Origin: an uncultured Saprospiraceae bacterium | Lineage (GTDB): Bacteria; Bacteroidota; Bacteroidia; Chitinophagales; Saprospiraceae | Direction of reading: 5' to 3' | Assembly: GCA_937950315.1 (NCBI GenBank) | Contig: CALFDU010000009.1 | Location: forward strand, 1-35,784 | Length of the DNA: 35,784 nucleotides | In this document: one piece after another, positions 8,501 through 16,520 of the stretch | Layout: each line of letters opens with the position of its first letter | How positions within the stretch are numbered: the first letter of the stretch is position 1 | Program-made: the position numbers and the translations under genes | Notes under the pieces: model-generated | What the model saw: the letters and a program-made list of their open reading frames with translations, nothing else | Database searches by the model: none | Told to the model about the DNA's origin: nothing

Positions 8501-9916
8501 ATGAATTTTCATTTTTCAGATAAAGAGCTAGAGATATTTAAAGTCATTCAGCAGGCTGCTGCTGAATTGTCTTATCCCGTCTATGTGATAGGTGGATATG
8601 TGCGTGATAAAATCTTAGATCGTCCAACCACCGATATTGATTTTGTATGTCAAGGCAATGGAATTGATTTGGCGAGAAGAGTTTCTTCTCAATTGCCAGG
8701 TAAAAATAAGTTTGCCTATTTCAAGAATTTTGGGACAGCTAGTATTACCTACAAAAATCTTGAATTGGAGTTTGTAGGAGCAAGAAGAGAATCTTATCGT
8801 CGTGATAGCAGAAAGCCTATTGTAGAAGATGGAACTTTGGAGGATGATCAAAACAGGCGTGATTTTACAATCAATGCAATGGGTATCAATCTTGGTGCGG
8901 AGCATTTTGGTACTTTGGTTGATCCATTTGATGGCCTAGGGGATATTGAACGAAAGACAATAAGAACTCCCCTTGATCCAGATCAAACTTTTTCTGATGA
9001 TCCATTGAGAATGTTGCGAGCGATCCGTTTTGCTTCACAGTTGGATTTTGATATTGAAGAAAAAACGCTGGCATCTATCAAGGCGATGAGTAGACGATTG
9101 GACATCATCTCTGCAGAGCGGATTACAACGGAACTTAATAAAATTATTATGTCCGCCAATCCAACAAAGGGATTCATTGCTTTGTTTGAAACTGGTTTGT
9201 TGGAAATATTTTTCCCTGAAATGGTGAAACTCCATGGCGTGGAATATGAGGGAGGGAAAGGACATAAAGACAATTTCTACCACACGCTGCAAGTGCTCGA
9301 GAACGTTTGTGAACAGTCGGATGATCTTTGGTTAAGATGGGCTGCCATCATGCATGATATTGCAAAACCACCTACCAAAAGATACAAACCAGGAATTGGT
9401 TGGACATTCCATGGGCATGAAGTAGTAGGAGCGCGTTGGACCCCAAGAATTTTTAGAAGGTTGAAATTACCCTTAGATCAAAAAATGAAGTTTGTCCAGA
9501 AAATGGTCAGACTACACCTACGACCAATCAGTCTTACCAATGAAGAAATTACAGATTCAGCCGTACGTAGATTGATTTTTGATGCAGGAGATGATCTTGA
9601 GGCGCTGATGATTTTATGTAGAGCTGATATTACCTCTAAGAATCCTAAGAAGGTCGCACGCTACCTTTCCAACTATGACAAGCTCCTCATTAAAATTGAT
9701 GAGATAGAAGCCAAAGATCAAATTAGAAATTGGCAACCACCCATCTCTGGTGAATTAATTATGGAAACTTTTGGCATCAAGCCTTCAAGAGAGGTGGGTG
9801 TAATTAAAGATGCAATAAAGGATGCCATCTTGGATGGTGATATTGCCAACGATTATAATGCTGCCCATGAATTTATGATGAAGAAAGGGCAAGAGCTAGG
9901 ACTCACACCAGTTTAA
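8501..9916 (+). CDS. cca: CCA tRNA nucleotidyltransferase with HD domain
   Basis: This 471-residue class II nucleotidyltransferase adds or repairs the 3' CCA end of tRNA; poly(A) polymerase activity in the same family cannot be excluded. The head domain carries GGYVRDKILDR (residues 31-41) with the catalytic pair Asp45/Asp47 in TTDIDFV, and RRDFTINAM at 119-127. A neck follows (DPLRMLRAIRFASQL), then an HD-type domain with HxxxTLQVLENV and MHDIAKPPT. The start is the ATG at 8501, seven bases after the dusB stop; the longer frame from 8441 would overlap dusB. Operon with dusB. Confidence 0.95.
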   Translation: MNFHFSDKELEIFKVIQQAAAELSYPVYVIGGYVRDKILDRPTTDIDFVCQGNGIDLARRVSSQLPGKNKFAYFKNFGTASITYKNLELEFVGARRESYRRDSRKPIVEDGTLEDDQNRRDFTINAMGINLGAEHFGTLVDPFDGLGDIERKTIRTPLDPDQTFSDDPLRMLRAIRFASQLDFDIEEKTLASIKAMSRRLDIISAERITTELNKIIMSANPTKGFIALFETGLLEIFFPEMVKLHGVEYEGGKGHKDNFYHTLQVLENVCEQSDDLWLRWAAIMHDIAKPPTKRYKPGIGWTFHGHEVVGARWTPRIFRRLKLPLDQKMKFVQKMVRLHLRPISLTNEEITDSAVRRLIFDAGDDLEALMILCRADITSKNPKKVARYLSNYDKLLIKIDEIEAKDQIRNWQPPISGELIMETFGIKPSREVGVIKDAIKDAILDGDIANDYNAAHEFMMKKGQELGLTPV

Positions 9917-10014
9917 TAAAAGCATGTATAAGTCGTATTTTAAGTTCTGAGATTTAATTTTTCATCAGTTTTTTATTATCTAGAGTTAAAATCATTCCTA
10001 AGGAAAACCTCTAG

Positions 10015-12699
10015 ATGAAATCTACTAATCATAAAACACAGCTTTCTGTATTCGAATGTTTGGGATTAATCACCATCATATTTTTGTTTGCTGGTTGTGG
10101 TGATCAAAATTCAAATACATATCAGCCATACGTTCCTTCAGAAGCACTTTCGCTCGCCATCGAACAAAATAATAATCCCATTGAGCTTTGTAAAACTGCA
10201 AAAGATAGTTTTTATCTGAATTTGTATAAGGTGAAAGAACTTTACAAGGACAAAGATTCTGTTGCTATTGAAGGTTTGTTAAACACAATGGAGACTCAAA
10301 TTCTATCATTGGATTATAAGCCATTTGAGGCACAGTTTCATTATTGGAAAGCAATGAGCGAACCTGCAGATTCTTTAAAGCTGCTAAGTTTGAATAATAG
10401 TGTCAATGTTTACAATTCGATCGGAGGGGTAGTTGACAAGGAGTCAGTACTTTCTTTTACTGCATTGTCGTATTTAATAGAAAGAGATCAAGCTATTCCA
10501 TTGCTTGAAAAAGTAATGCAACAATATGGAGATACTACAGCCATTGAATTTTTGAGAGCCAAATTGAAATTAGCTGATATTTACAACAAGCAGTTAAAAT
10601 TTGAGAATGCATTTGAAATGCGTAAAGACATCTTACAAGAAGTTGAAAAAAGAAAAGATACTTATCCTCAAGATTATGTTGATGCGTTAGATGCAATGGC
10701 CATTAGTTATTATGATTTACAAGAACTAGATGATGCTGTAACTTACTCAGAGAGGGCTGTTGGTTTTGCTGAACAATTTGATCTAGATAAATTTGATCCT
10801 CTTGTAAATCTTATTACTTTTCTAAAAAATAATTATAAATATAAAGAATGTGAAAAGAGAATTCAAGAGTTATTGTTAGTCGGAGACGATGACGAAATTA
10901 GATTTGAATACGAAAGATCGTATGCGATGTTATATTATGGAAAAGCAGATGATGAAAATTGTGTAAAACACATGAGAAAAGCCATTGCAATTAGCGAGCA
11001 CTTAGATTTACAAGATGACTTTTGGGTCGACTTAAGATTGTATTTGTTGAAATCATTAATGTATTTAGGGCGCCATGGTGAAGCAGAAAAAGTGATTGAT
11101 GAAGTTTCGAAAAACATCAACATTCATGATGATGGTGTTGTTTTTAGTGAATTGAATCTAGTGAAGTTCAAAGTAACAGAACTATATCATATGAAAAATA
11201 TGAGTTATGAAGATAGTGATGCCTTAAAAAGCACATTTAGGAAAGTTGAAGAATTCTTGACTTCTCTTGATGCCTATGTATCCACAATTGATAGCAAAAA
11301 TGCAATCACGATTTACGAGCTTTGTTTCTCAATATTTGACCTGAAATTTGAATTATTATTAAGACTGCACAGATTACTTCCAGATGAGGGTTTCGATATC
11401 TTAGCATTTAAGGAAAATGAACGAATAAAGGCTAGCTCGATCTTTCTTAAAAAAATAATGAGAGGGATTTCTGACAAAGAAAGATTTGGAAAATTATTAA
11501 AAAGAGAGATACAACTCAGAAAAGAAATTTTTGATTCGGAAGATCATAACTTGAAGCAAGAAAGAAATTTGGTGATAGACTCCATTCGTTCCATCAATGC
11601 ATTATATTATGATTTACACTACGCAGATAGTCATGTGTATTATGAAAAAGTAAAAGAATATTGCAAGCAGAATAAGGTGAATATCATTGAATATTTTTCT
11701 GGACTAGGATTTTATTTCGGAGCGTTGATCAATGAGGAAGGGGTTCATGTTGAAGAGATAGGATATGAAATTCATGACTCTTATAGCGAGTTATTAAGTC
11801 TGGATGTATTGAACAAACCAGAGAAGTTCGATTCTTTAAATCAAGAAATTTATGGGTTAATTTATCAGCCTTTTGAAAAACACCTAATAGGTAATAAAAT
11901 ATTGATTGTTTCCGATGGTATCGTTGATTGCGTTTCATTTGATTCCTTTATTTCAACTATCACCAATGACTATCTTTTGAATCACTATGAAATTGATTAT
12001 TGTTATGGCCTTAAAAACTTATTATTAGAAGAAGGAAATGACGAATTGGTAAGATCAGACGATCTAAGTATTTTAGCGTATTCTTATACGGATGAAAATA
12101 CAATATCATCTCCAAGTGGTTCCTCTTTGGCGGAAATTACAGGCGCCTACAATGAGTGTTCAAATATTGTTTCAATATTTGGTGAGAAAAATGTTTCTAT
12201 GGTGACTGGAGAAAATGCAACCATTGAACACTTCTATAAACATGCTCCATCAAAAAATATTGTTCATATAGCCATGCATGGAAAAGGAAAGGCGAATTCA
12301 ATGCGTGACAACAAACTGTTCTTTAGGTCAGGGAATAGTGATAATGATGTTGAAGAATATATAGAGTCTTCTTCATTAAGTTCCTTTGAGAATGATATTG
12401 ATCTGATGTTTTTAAATGCCTGTGAAACCAACAAGGCCAAACGAATTATCAATGAGGGGAACATGTCTATAGCAAGAGGTTTTGCAGAATCTGGTGTTTC
12501 CAATATTGTGACATCTTCATGGGAGATTCACGATATGACTTCCTCAGAATTGGTAACTGATTTCTATAAAAACTTGAAGAATGGTTTGGCTCCCAATAAT
12601 TCTTTGCGAGAAGCCAAACGAAAGTTCATTGTAGACAATAAAGAAACTCCCCAAGCACATCCTGTGTACTGGGGAGGTCTGTCGTTTTATTTTAATTAA
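10015..12699 (+). CDS. Lipoprotein with TPR-like repeats and CHAT caspase-like protease domain
   Basis: An 894-residue protein. Residues 1-28 form a lipoprotein signal (hydrophobic segment, then FAGC with lipidated Cys28), so it should be anchored to a membrane. Residues about 130-450 are helical, TPR-like repeats (for example DALDAMAISYYDLQELDDAVTYSERAV). A charged helical linker follows. The C-terminal 300 residues are a CHAT domain: beta-strand VHIAMHGKG with catalytic His755 and LMFLNACET with catalytic Cys803, then ARGFAESGVSNIVTSSWEI and a closing HPVYWGGLSFY, both typical of CHAT. Family members are proteases acting in regulated proteolysis or cell death; the substrate here is unknown. 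The gene looks more AT-rich than its neighbours. It ends three bases from a small convergent gene. Confidence 0.9.
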   Translation: MKSTNHKTQLSVFECLGLITIIFLFAGCGDQNSNTYQPYVPSEALSLAIEQNNNPIELCKTAKDSFYLNLYKVKELYKDKDSVAIEGLLNTMETQILSLDYKPFEAQFHYWKAMSEPADSLKLLSLNNSVNVYNSIGGVVDKESVLSFTALSYLIERDQAIPLLEKVMQQYGDTTAIEFLRAKLKLADIYNKQLKFENAFEMRKDILQEVEKRKDTYPQDYVDALDAMAISYYDLQELDDAVTYSERAVGFAEQFDLDKFDPLVNLITFLKNNYKYKECEKRIQELLLVGDDDEIRFEYERSYAMLYYGKADDENCVKHMRKAIAISEHLDLQDDFWVDLRLYLLKSLMYLGRHGEAEKVIDEVSKNINIHDDGVVFSELNLVKFKVTELYHMKNMSYEDSDALKSTFRKVEEFLTSLDAYVSTIDSKNAITIYELCFSIFDLKFELLLRLHRLLPDEGFDILAFKENERIKASSIFLKKIMRGISDKERFGKLLKREIQLRKEIFDSEDHNLKQERNLVIDSIRSINALYYDLHYADSHVYYEKVKEYCKQNKVNIIEYFSGLGFYFGALINEEGVHVEEIGYEIHDSYSELLSLDVLNKPEKFDSLNQEIYGLIYQPFEKHLIGNKILIVSDGIVDCVSFDSFISTITNDYLLNHYEIDYCYGLKNLLLEEGNDELVRSDDLSILAYSYTDENTISSPSGSSLAEITGAYNECSNIVSIFGEKNVSMVTGENATIEHFYKHAPSKNIVHIAMHGKGKANSMRDNKLFFRSGNSDNDVEEYIESSSLSSFENDIDLMFLNACETNKAKRIINEGNMSIARGFAESGVSNIVTSSWEIHDMTSSELVTDFYKNLKNGLAPNNSLREAKRKFIVDNKETPQAHPVYWGGLSFYFN

Positions 12700-12702
12700 A
12701 AT

Positions 12703-12957
12703 TTACTCTACGTCTAAGGTGAGATGCGTAAGATCGCCATTTCCATCTACTGATCCATGCCCAAATGTGTGAACAGGTATCTGATTCCAGTTTGGAATTT
12801 GACCATATGTTATTACATACATTTGAGTGGCACTGATAATTGTATTGCTGGTTATTGGAACTTTATTTCCATCAAATTCAAATTCATTACTAATATTTGG
12901 AGAACCTGAATTGCTTTTCGAGACACCTTGGTGATTTCCTCTCGGTGGATTAGCCAT
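12703..12957 (-). CDS. Small protein of unknown function convergent with the CHAT gene
   Basis: An 84-residue protein without signal peptide or membrane segment. The first 25 residues are polar and probably disordered (MANPPRGNHQGVSKSNSGSP); the rest looks like a small beta domain with YVITYGQIPNWNQIP and HTFGHGSVDGNGDLTHLTLDVE. I recognise no family. The start is the ATG at 12957. Its stop is only three bases from the stop of the CHAT lipoprotein on the other strand, with no terminator between, so the transcripts should overlap. A functional link with the CHAT protein (substrate, inhibitor or unrelated neighbour) is speculation. Confidence 0.6.
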   Translation of the reverse strand: MANPPRGNHQGVSKSNSGSPNISNEFEFDGNKVPITSNTIISATQMYVITYGQIPNWNQIPVHTFGHGSVDGNGDLTHLTLDVE

Positions 12958-13084
12958 TATATTTATGATTTAGTTTATGAAATAAAAACTAAAAGATAAC
13001 GAACTTATAACCGTTTTTTTTGCTTTCAGAGAAATGCATTAGGTAAAACCAATGAAAACCGCTAGTGGTTTAACTCAATTATGT

Positions 13085-14278
13085 TTAAGAAAGCATCGAA
13101 ATGAGAACTCCAGCTGCCACGGCCGAACCGATAACGCCCGAGATGTTACTAGACATGCAATACTGCAGAAGGTGATTGCTAGAATCTTTCTTTAATGCAA
13201 TCTCATTGGCAACCCTAGATGCCATTGGAACAGCACTTAAGCCTGTTGCCCCAATCAATGGATTGATTTTCTTCTTTGCAAAAAGATTGTAGATTTTAAC
13301 CGCCATGATTCCACCAAAGATAGAAATGGCAAATGCCAAAAATCCTCCTAATATGATCAATAAAGTATCCTTGTTTAAGAATGTCTCAGCCGTCATGGTG
13401 GCGCCAACCGTTAGCCCTAGAAAAATAGTTGCTGTATTCATAATGGTGCTTGAGGCAGCTTCGTAAAGACGCCCTGTATCAGATCCTATTTCTTTGATCA
13501 AGTTACCAAACAACAACATGCCGACCAATGGAGTAGCAGCTGGAACCAATATCGCAATCAAGGTGATAAGCGCAATTGGGAACAAAATTTTGACAAGCTT
13601 GATATTCTTGATCTTCACAGTAGAAGGGTAGAGCTTATCTTGTTCCTTCATGTTGATCAACAATTCTTTTTCAGTGGTTGAAAAACGAACGACCAATGGA
13701 ATGATAACGGGAACCAAGGCCATATAAGAATATGCCGCTATGGCTATTGGACCCAACATATGCGGTGCCAATGCATTCGCTGTATAAATGGCAGTTGGGC
13801 CATCCGCTCCACCTATGATCCCTAATGCCCCTGCTTCTTGCGGCGTAAAGCCGATGGCAATTGCTCCTAATAGAACCGTAAAGATTCCTATTTGAGCGGC
13901 AGCACCAAAAAAGGCCAAACGAAGATTTCTCAACATAGGCCCAAAGTCTGTCATGGCACCCACACCCATAAAAATCAATGGAGGCAGCAATCCAGTCTTA
14001 ATCAAGGTATAATATAGCATGTTCATGATGCCATGCTCCTTGGCAATGGTGAGTATAGATTGGTGTGTATCAAGTCCTTGGACAACCGCCATGTCTCCAG
14101 TTGGGAAATTGGCCAACAATACACCAAAGCCGATCGGAACCAAAAGTAATGGTTCGTACTTCTTGAAAATACCCAAGTATAAAAGAAGAAATGCAATCAA
14201 TAACATTAGCAGATAAGCCGGTGTCACCACCATCTCATCCAAAGCACTCATCTCATACAACCTCTGTAATGTTTCCAT
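13085..14278 (-). CDS. oadB: Na+-translocating decarboxylase, beta (membrane) subunit
   Basis: A 397-residue integral membrane protein of the OadB/GcdB/MmdB family, which decarboxylates carboxybiotin and exports Na+ across the inner membrane. Many hydrophobic segments are visible (for example residues 20-37, 43-56, 97-110, 125-143 and the C-terminus). The conserved GGADGPTAIYTA segment carries Asp159, equivalent to the family's essential Na+-site aspartate. It is preceded by GAGT-like MGVGAMTDFGP. It starts three bases after the alpha subunit stop, so the genes are co-transcribed. Sequence alone does not decide between oxaloacetate, methylmalonyl-CoA or glutaconyl-CoA as substrate; the alpha subunit favours oxaloacetate-type carboxyltransfer. 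Confidence 0.92.
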   Translation of the reverse strand: METLQRLYEMSALDEMVVTPAYLLMLLIAFLLLYLGIFKKYEPLLLVPIGFGVLLANFPTGDMAVVQGLDTHQSILTIAKEHGIMNMLYYTLIKTGLLPPLIFMGVGAMTDFGPMLRNLRLAFFGAAAQIGIFTVLLGAIAIGFTPQEAGALGIIGGADGPTAIYTANALAPHMLGPIAIAAYSYMALVPVIIPLVVRFSTTEKELLINMKEQDKLYPSTVKIKNIKLVKILFPIALITLIAILVPAATPLVGMLLFGNLIKEIGSDTGRLYEAASSTIMNTATIFLGLTVGATMTAETFLNKDTLLIILGGFLAFAISIFGGIMAVKIYNLFAKKKINPLIGATGLSAVPMASRVANEIALKKDSSNHLLQYCMSSNISGVIGSAVAAGVLISMLS

Positions 14279-14281
14279 CTT

Positions 14282-16180
14282 TTAGCTGATCACGATTAAA
14301 TTATCATCTTCTTCAATATCATCACCATGTCCTACTAAAATATCAGCTATCGTACCATCGACAGGACTTGTAATAGCATTGATCACTTTCATAGATTCCA
14401 CATATGCAACGGTATCTCCCTTGCTTACTTTATCTCCCACCTTCACAGCAGTGTCATTGTTGTCTCTGGTCAGATAAAACTTCCCTTCAAGTGGAGCGAC
14501 TACAAATGTTCCAGTAGCAGCACTTGGTTGAGGTGCCGCTGGTGCTGCAGGAGTTGGCGCTGCTGCTGCTGCGTTATTGCTTTGATCAGGATAATCAACT
14601 TTTACATTGTAATTTTGACCATCGACGTTGATCACCATCGACTTTGGCAGTGGTGCAGCACTTACTGCTCCAACTGGAGCTATTGCAGTACTTGCTGGCT
14701 TTGCAGTTCCTCCTTCTTTTTCTGCTTTTCTCTTTGCAAGATCAGCTTCAAAATTGGCCTTCGCTTTTCCACTTTTATAAGCCTCATATTGTTCTGGGTG
14801 CATGGCATATTCAAACAATTCTTCATCGTTTGGTCCAGTTTCCCATCCTTTTTCTTTCATTTTAGCTCTGAAGTCATCCAATACATCTGGATATAGTTCC
14901 TGAGGATTTCCAGTGTAGAACGATCTTTGCTGACTTTCAGCAAGATCCATGATTTCAGGTCCTAATTCACCTAGAAGCTGTCCAGATTGACCTAGGATCA
15001 TTCCCCATGTGTTTTCATCAATCATCGTCCATCTCGGCTTGCCTTTAACAATGTTCATTACATTGAACATGGATACATTTTTTACATACTGGCTAAAAGG
15101 AGTTACCAATGGTGGATATCCTAATCTTGGCCATACATGTTGTACTTCTTCAAACAACAAAGTCATTAGATCATCTTGAGACAATGTTGGTTTATTGTTT
15201 TTCGTAAGCCATTTATTCAATGACTTTAAGTTATTTGCCAAGTCAGCCATCAATGATCCCATCATTCCTCCAGGCAGTCCAGGGCCTATCAATAATGAGT
15301 TCATTGATCTGTTTTTTGGATTGATATAATAGCCCAAAAAGTCATCAATAAATTCTTGTGTCAAAGATCTAACCTCCATGTATGCGTTCATATTGATGTC
15401 AGGCAGTGAAAATCCTGCATCTTTCAACATTTCGTGCACAGCTAGCAAATCAGCATGCCCTGTTCCCCATGACAATGGTTCCATTCCTACATCGATGATG
15501 TCAGCACCATTCCTCGCTGCTTCCAAAGAAGAAACAATCGAAAATCCAGTTGTTGAGTGTCCGTGGTATTGTACCAGCACATCAGGGTGACGGTCTTTGA
15601 TTCCTTTTACCATTTTACCGATAGAAACTGGTCGACCGATTCCTGCCATATCTTTGATGCAAATCTCTTGCGCACCTCTTTCAATATATTTATCCGCAAG
15701 GTCAACATAATAGTCAACTGTATGAAGAGGAGAGTGTGTAACTGAAAGTGCACCTTGCGCAATCATCCCACCTTCCTTGGCATATTGAAAAGACAATTCC
15801 AGATTCTGAGGATTGTTCAATCCATCAAATGATCTAGAAATATCAGTTCCTTGAATTTTCTTCAACTTAAACATCAGCTTCCTCAAGTCTTTCCCTACTG
15901 GACTCATTCTGATTCCATTCAAGCCACGCTCAAGCATTTGCGTTTGGATGCCGACATCATTGAAAGGTTGTGTCCATTCTCTCACGGACTTGTTTGGGTT
16001 CTCTCCAAACAATAAGTTTATTTGTTCAAATCCACCTCCATTGGTTTCTACTCTTGCAAAACACCCCATGTCGATTATTGGTTGCGCCACTCGTGTAAGT
16101 TGATCTACTCTTGGTAGATACTTGCCCGATGATTGCCACATGTCTCTGTAGACCAAAGCCAATTTTATTTCTCTTCCCAT
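14282..16180 (-). CDS. oadA: Na+-translocating decarboxylase alpha subunit: carboxyltransferase plus biotin domain
   Basis: A 632-residue protein. Residues 1 to about 290 form a TIM-barrel carboxyltransferase with metal-site Asp13, Lys176 in ICIKDMAG (the carboxylated lysine of the family) and His206/His208 in YHGHSTTG. Residues about 300-480 are the conserved carboxylase domain. A Pro/Ala-rich flexible linker covers about 500-560. The C-terminal biotinyl domain carries VESMKV, with biotinyl-Lys598. It moves CO2 from oxaloacetate (probable substrate) to biotin and hands it to the beta subunit. It is odd in the N-terminal motif: RDMWQS replaces the usual RDAHQS, and FDGLNN replaces FDALND. It lies 11 bases after the gamma gene and three before the beta gene. 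Confidence 0.9.
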   Translation of the reverse strand: MGREIKLALVYRDMWQSSGKYLPRVDQLTRVAQPIIDMGCFARVETNGGGFEQINLLFGENPNKSVREWTQPFNDVGIQTQMLERGLNGIRMSPVGKDLRKLMFKLKKIQGTDISRSFDGLNNPQNLELSFQYAKEGGMIAQGALSVTHSPLHTVDYYVDLADKYIERGAQEICIKDMAGIGRPVSIGKMVKGIKDRHPDVLVQYHGHSTTGFSIVSSLEAARNGADIIDVGMEPLSWGTGHADLLAVHEMLKDAGFSLPDINMNAYMEVRSLTQEFIDDFLGYYINPKNRSMNSLLIGPGLPGGMMGSLMADLANNLKSLNKWLTKNNKPTLSQDDLMTLLFEEVQHVWPRLGYPPLVTPFSQYVKNVSMFNVMNIVKGKPRWTMIDENTWGMILGQSGQLLGELGPEIMDLAESQQRSFYTGNPQELYPDVLDDFRAKMKEKGWETGPNDEELFEYAMHPEQYEAYKSGKAKANFEADLAKRKAEKEGGTAKPASTAIAPVGAVSAAPLPKSMVINVDGQNYNVKVDYPDQSNNAAAAAPTPAAPAAPQPSAATGTFVVAPLEGKFYLTRDNNDTAVKVGDKVSKGDTVAYVESMKVINAITSPVDGTIADILVGHGDDIEEDDNLIVIS

Positions 16181-16191
16181 CCTTCTAAAAT

Positions 16192-16455
16192 TTAAGTGCC
16201 TTTTGTTATTTCCTTGATTACTCCTTTACCATTGGTGACATGTTCAACAACTGCAGCAAGCACGGCAAGCTGCTTGGCGTCAATTTTCTTGATATTTTTG
16301 GATGTGTTCTTTTTCTTTTCCTCCACTACAGGCCCAAACCTATTAACCAACTTGATGAGCAAGCTGGCAGTGAGTACTACTAGAAGTAAAATGATTGCAA
16401 CGGTAATCATACCGACGATCATCAAATTGAATGCTGTTGTTAAATCTCCACTCAT
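16192..16455 (-). CDS. oadG: Na+-translocating decarboxylase gamma subunit
   Basis: An 87-residue protein with one N-terminal membrane helix (residues about 10-34, MIVGMITVAIILLLVVLTASLLIKL) and a Lys-rich cytoplasmic tail ending in a helix with HVTNGKG. Size, topology and position directly before the alpha gene fit OadG, which holds the alpha and beta subunits together. The start is the ATG at 16453-16455 (MSGDLTTAFNLM); a longer frame to 16503 would run into the divergent promoter region. First gene of the gamma-alpha-beta operon. Confidence 0.85.
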   Translation of the reverse strand: MSGDLTTAFNLMIVGMITVAIILLLVVLTASLLIKLVNRFGPVVEEKKKNTSKNIKKIDAKQLAVLAAVVEHVTNGKGVIKEITKGT

Positions 16456-16465
16456 ATAAGGTTTC

Positions 16466-16473
16466 CAAAAGTA
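16466..16473 (-). promoter_or_regulatory. TAnnTTTG -7 box of the oad operon
   Basis: On the minus strand this reads TACTTTTG, a perfect match to the Bacteroidota -7 consensus, ending ten bases before the oadG ATG. No well-spaced -33 TTG is visible. The leader would be only a few bases. Confidence 0.5.
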
Positions 16474-16481
16474 AGAAATAT

Positions 16482-16496
16482 TCGCAATCTTTGCGA
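16482..16496. promoter_or_regulatory. Palindrome in the oadG-lysC divergent promoter region
   Basis: TCGCAA (16482-16487) and TTGCGA (16491-16496) form a perfect 6-bp inverted repeat around TCT. It sits between the -7 box of the oad operon and the aspartate kinase start at 16521, and a near -7 box for the latter (AATCTTTG, 16486-16493) overlaps it. The position suits an operator serving both directions. Confidence 0.35.
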
Positions 16497-16520
16497 TTAA
16501 CAAAACTTAATTTAGTCAGT

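Noticed and set aside
10015-12957. A CRISPR-linked TPR-CHAT (type III-E-like) locus
   Set aside because: No repeat-spacer array and no Cas gene lies anywhere in the window, and the CHAT protein has a lipoprotein signal.
12997-13022. Possible plus-strand terminator ending in eight T after the CHAT gene
   Set aside because: Only about four base pairs of stem can be formed (AACG with CGTT) around an unpaired loop; it is also about 300 bases past the stop.
13030-13080. Hairpin-like AAACC/GGTTT after the oadB stop
   Set aside because: The stem has five pairs, an internal mismatch and no T run, so it cannot be called a terminator with confidence.
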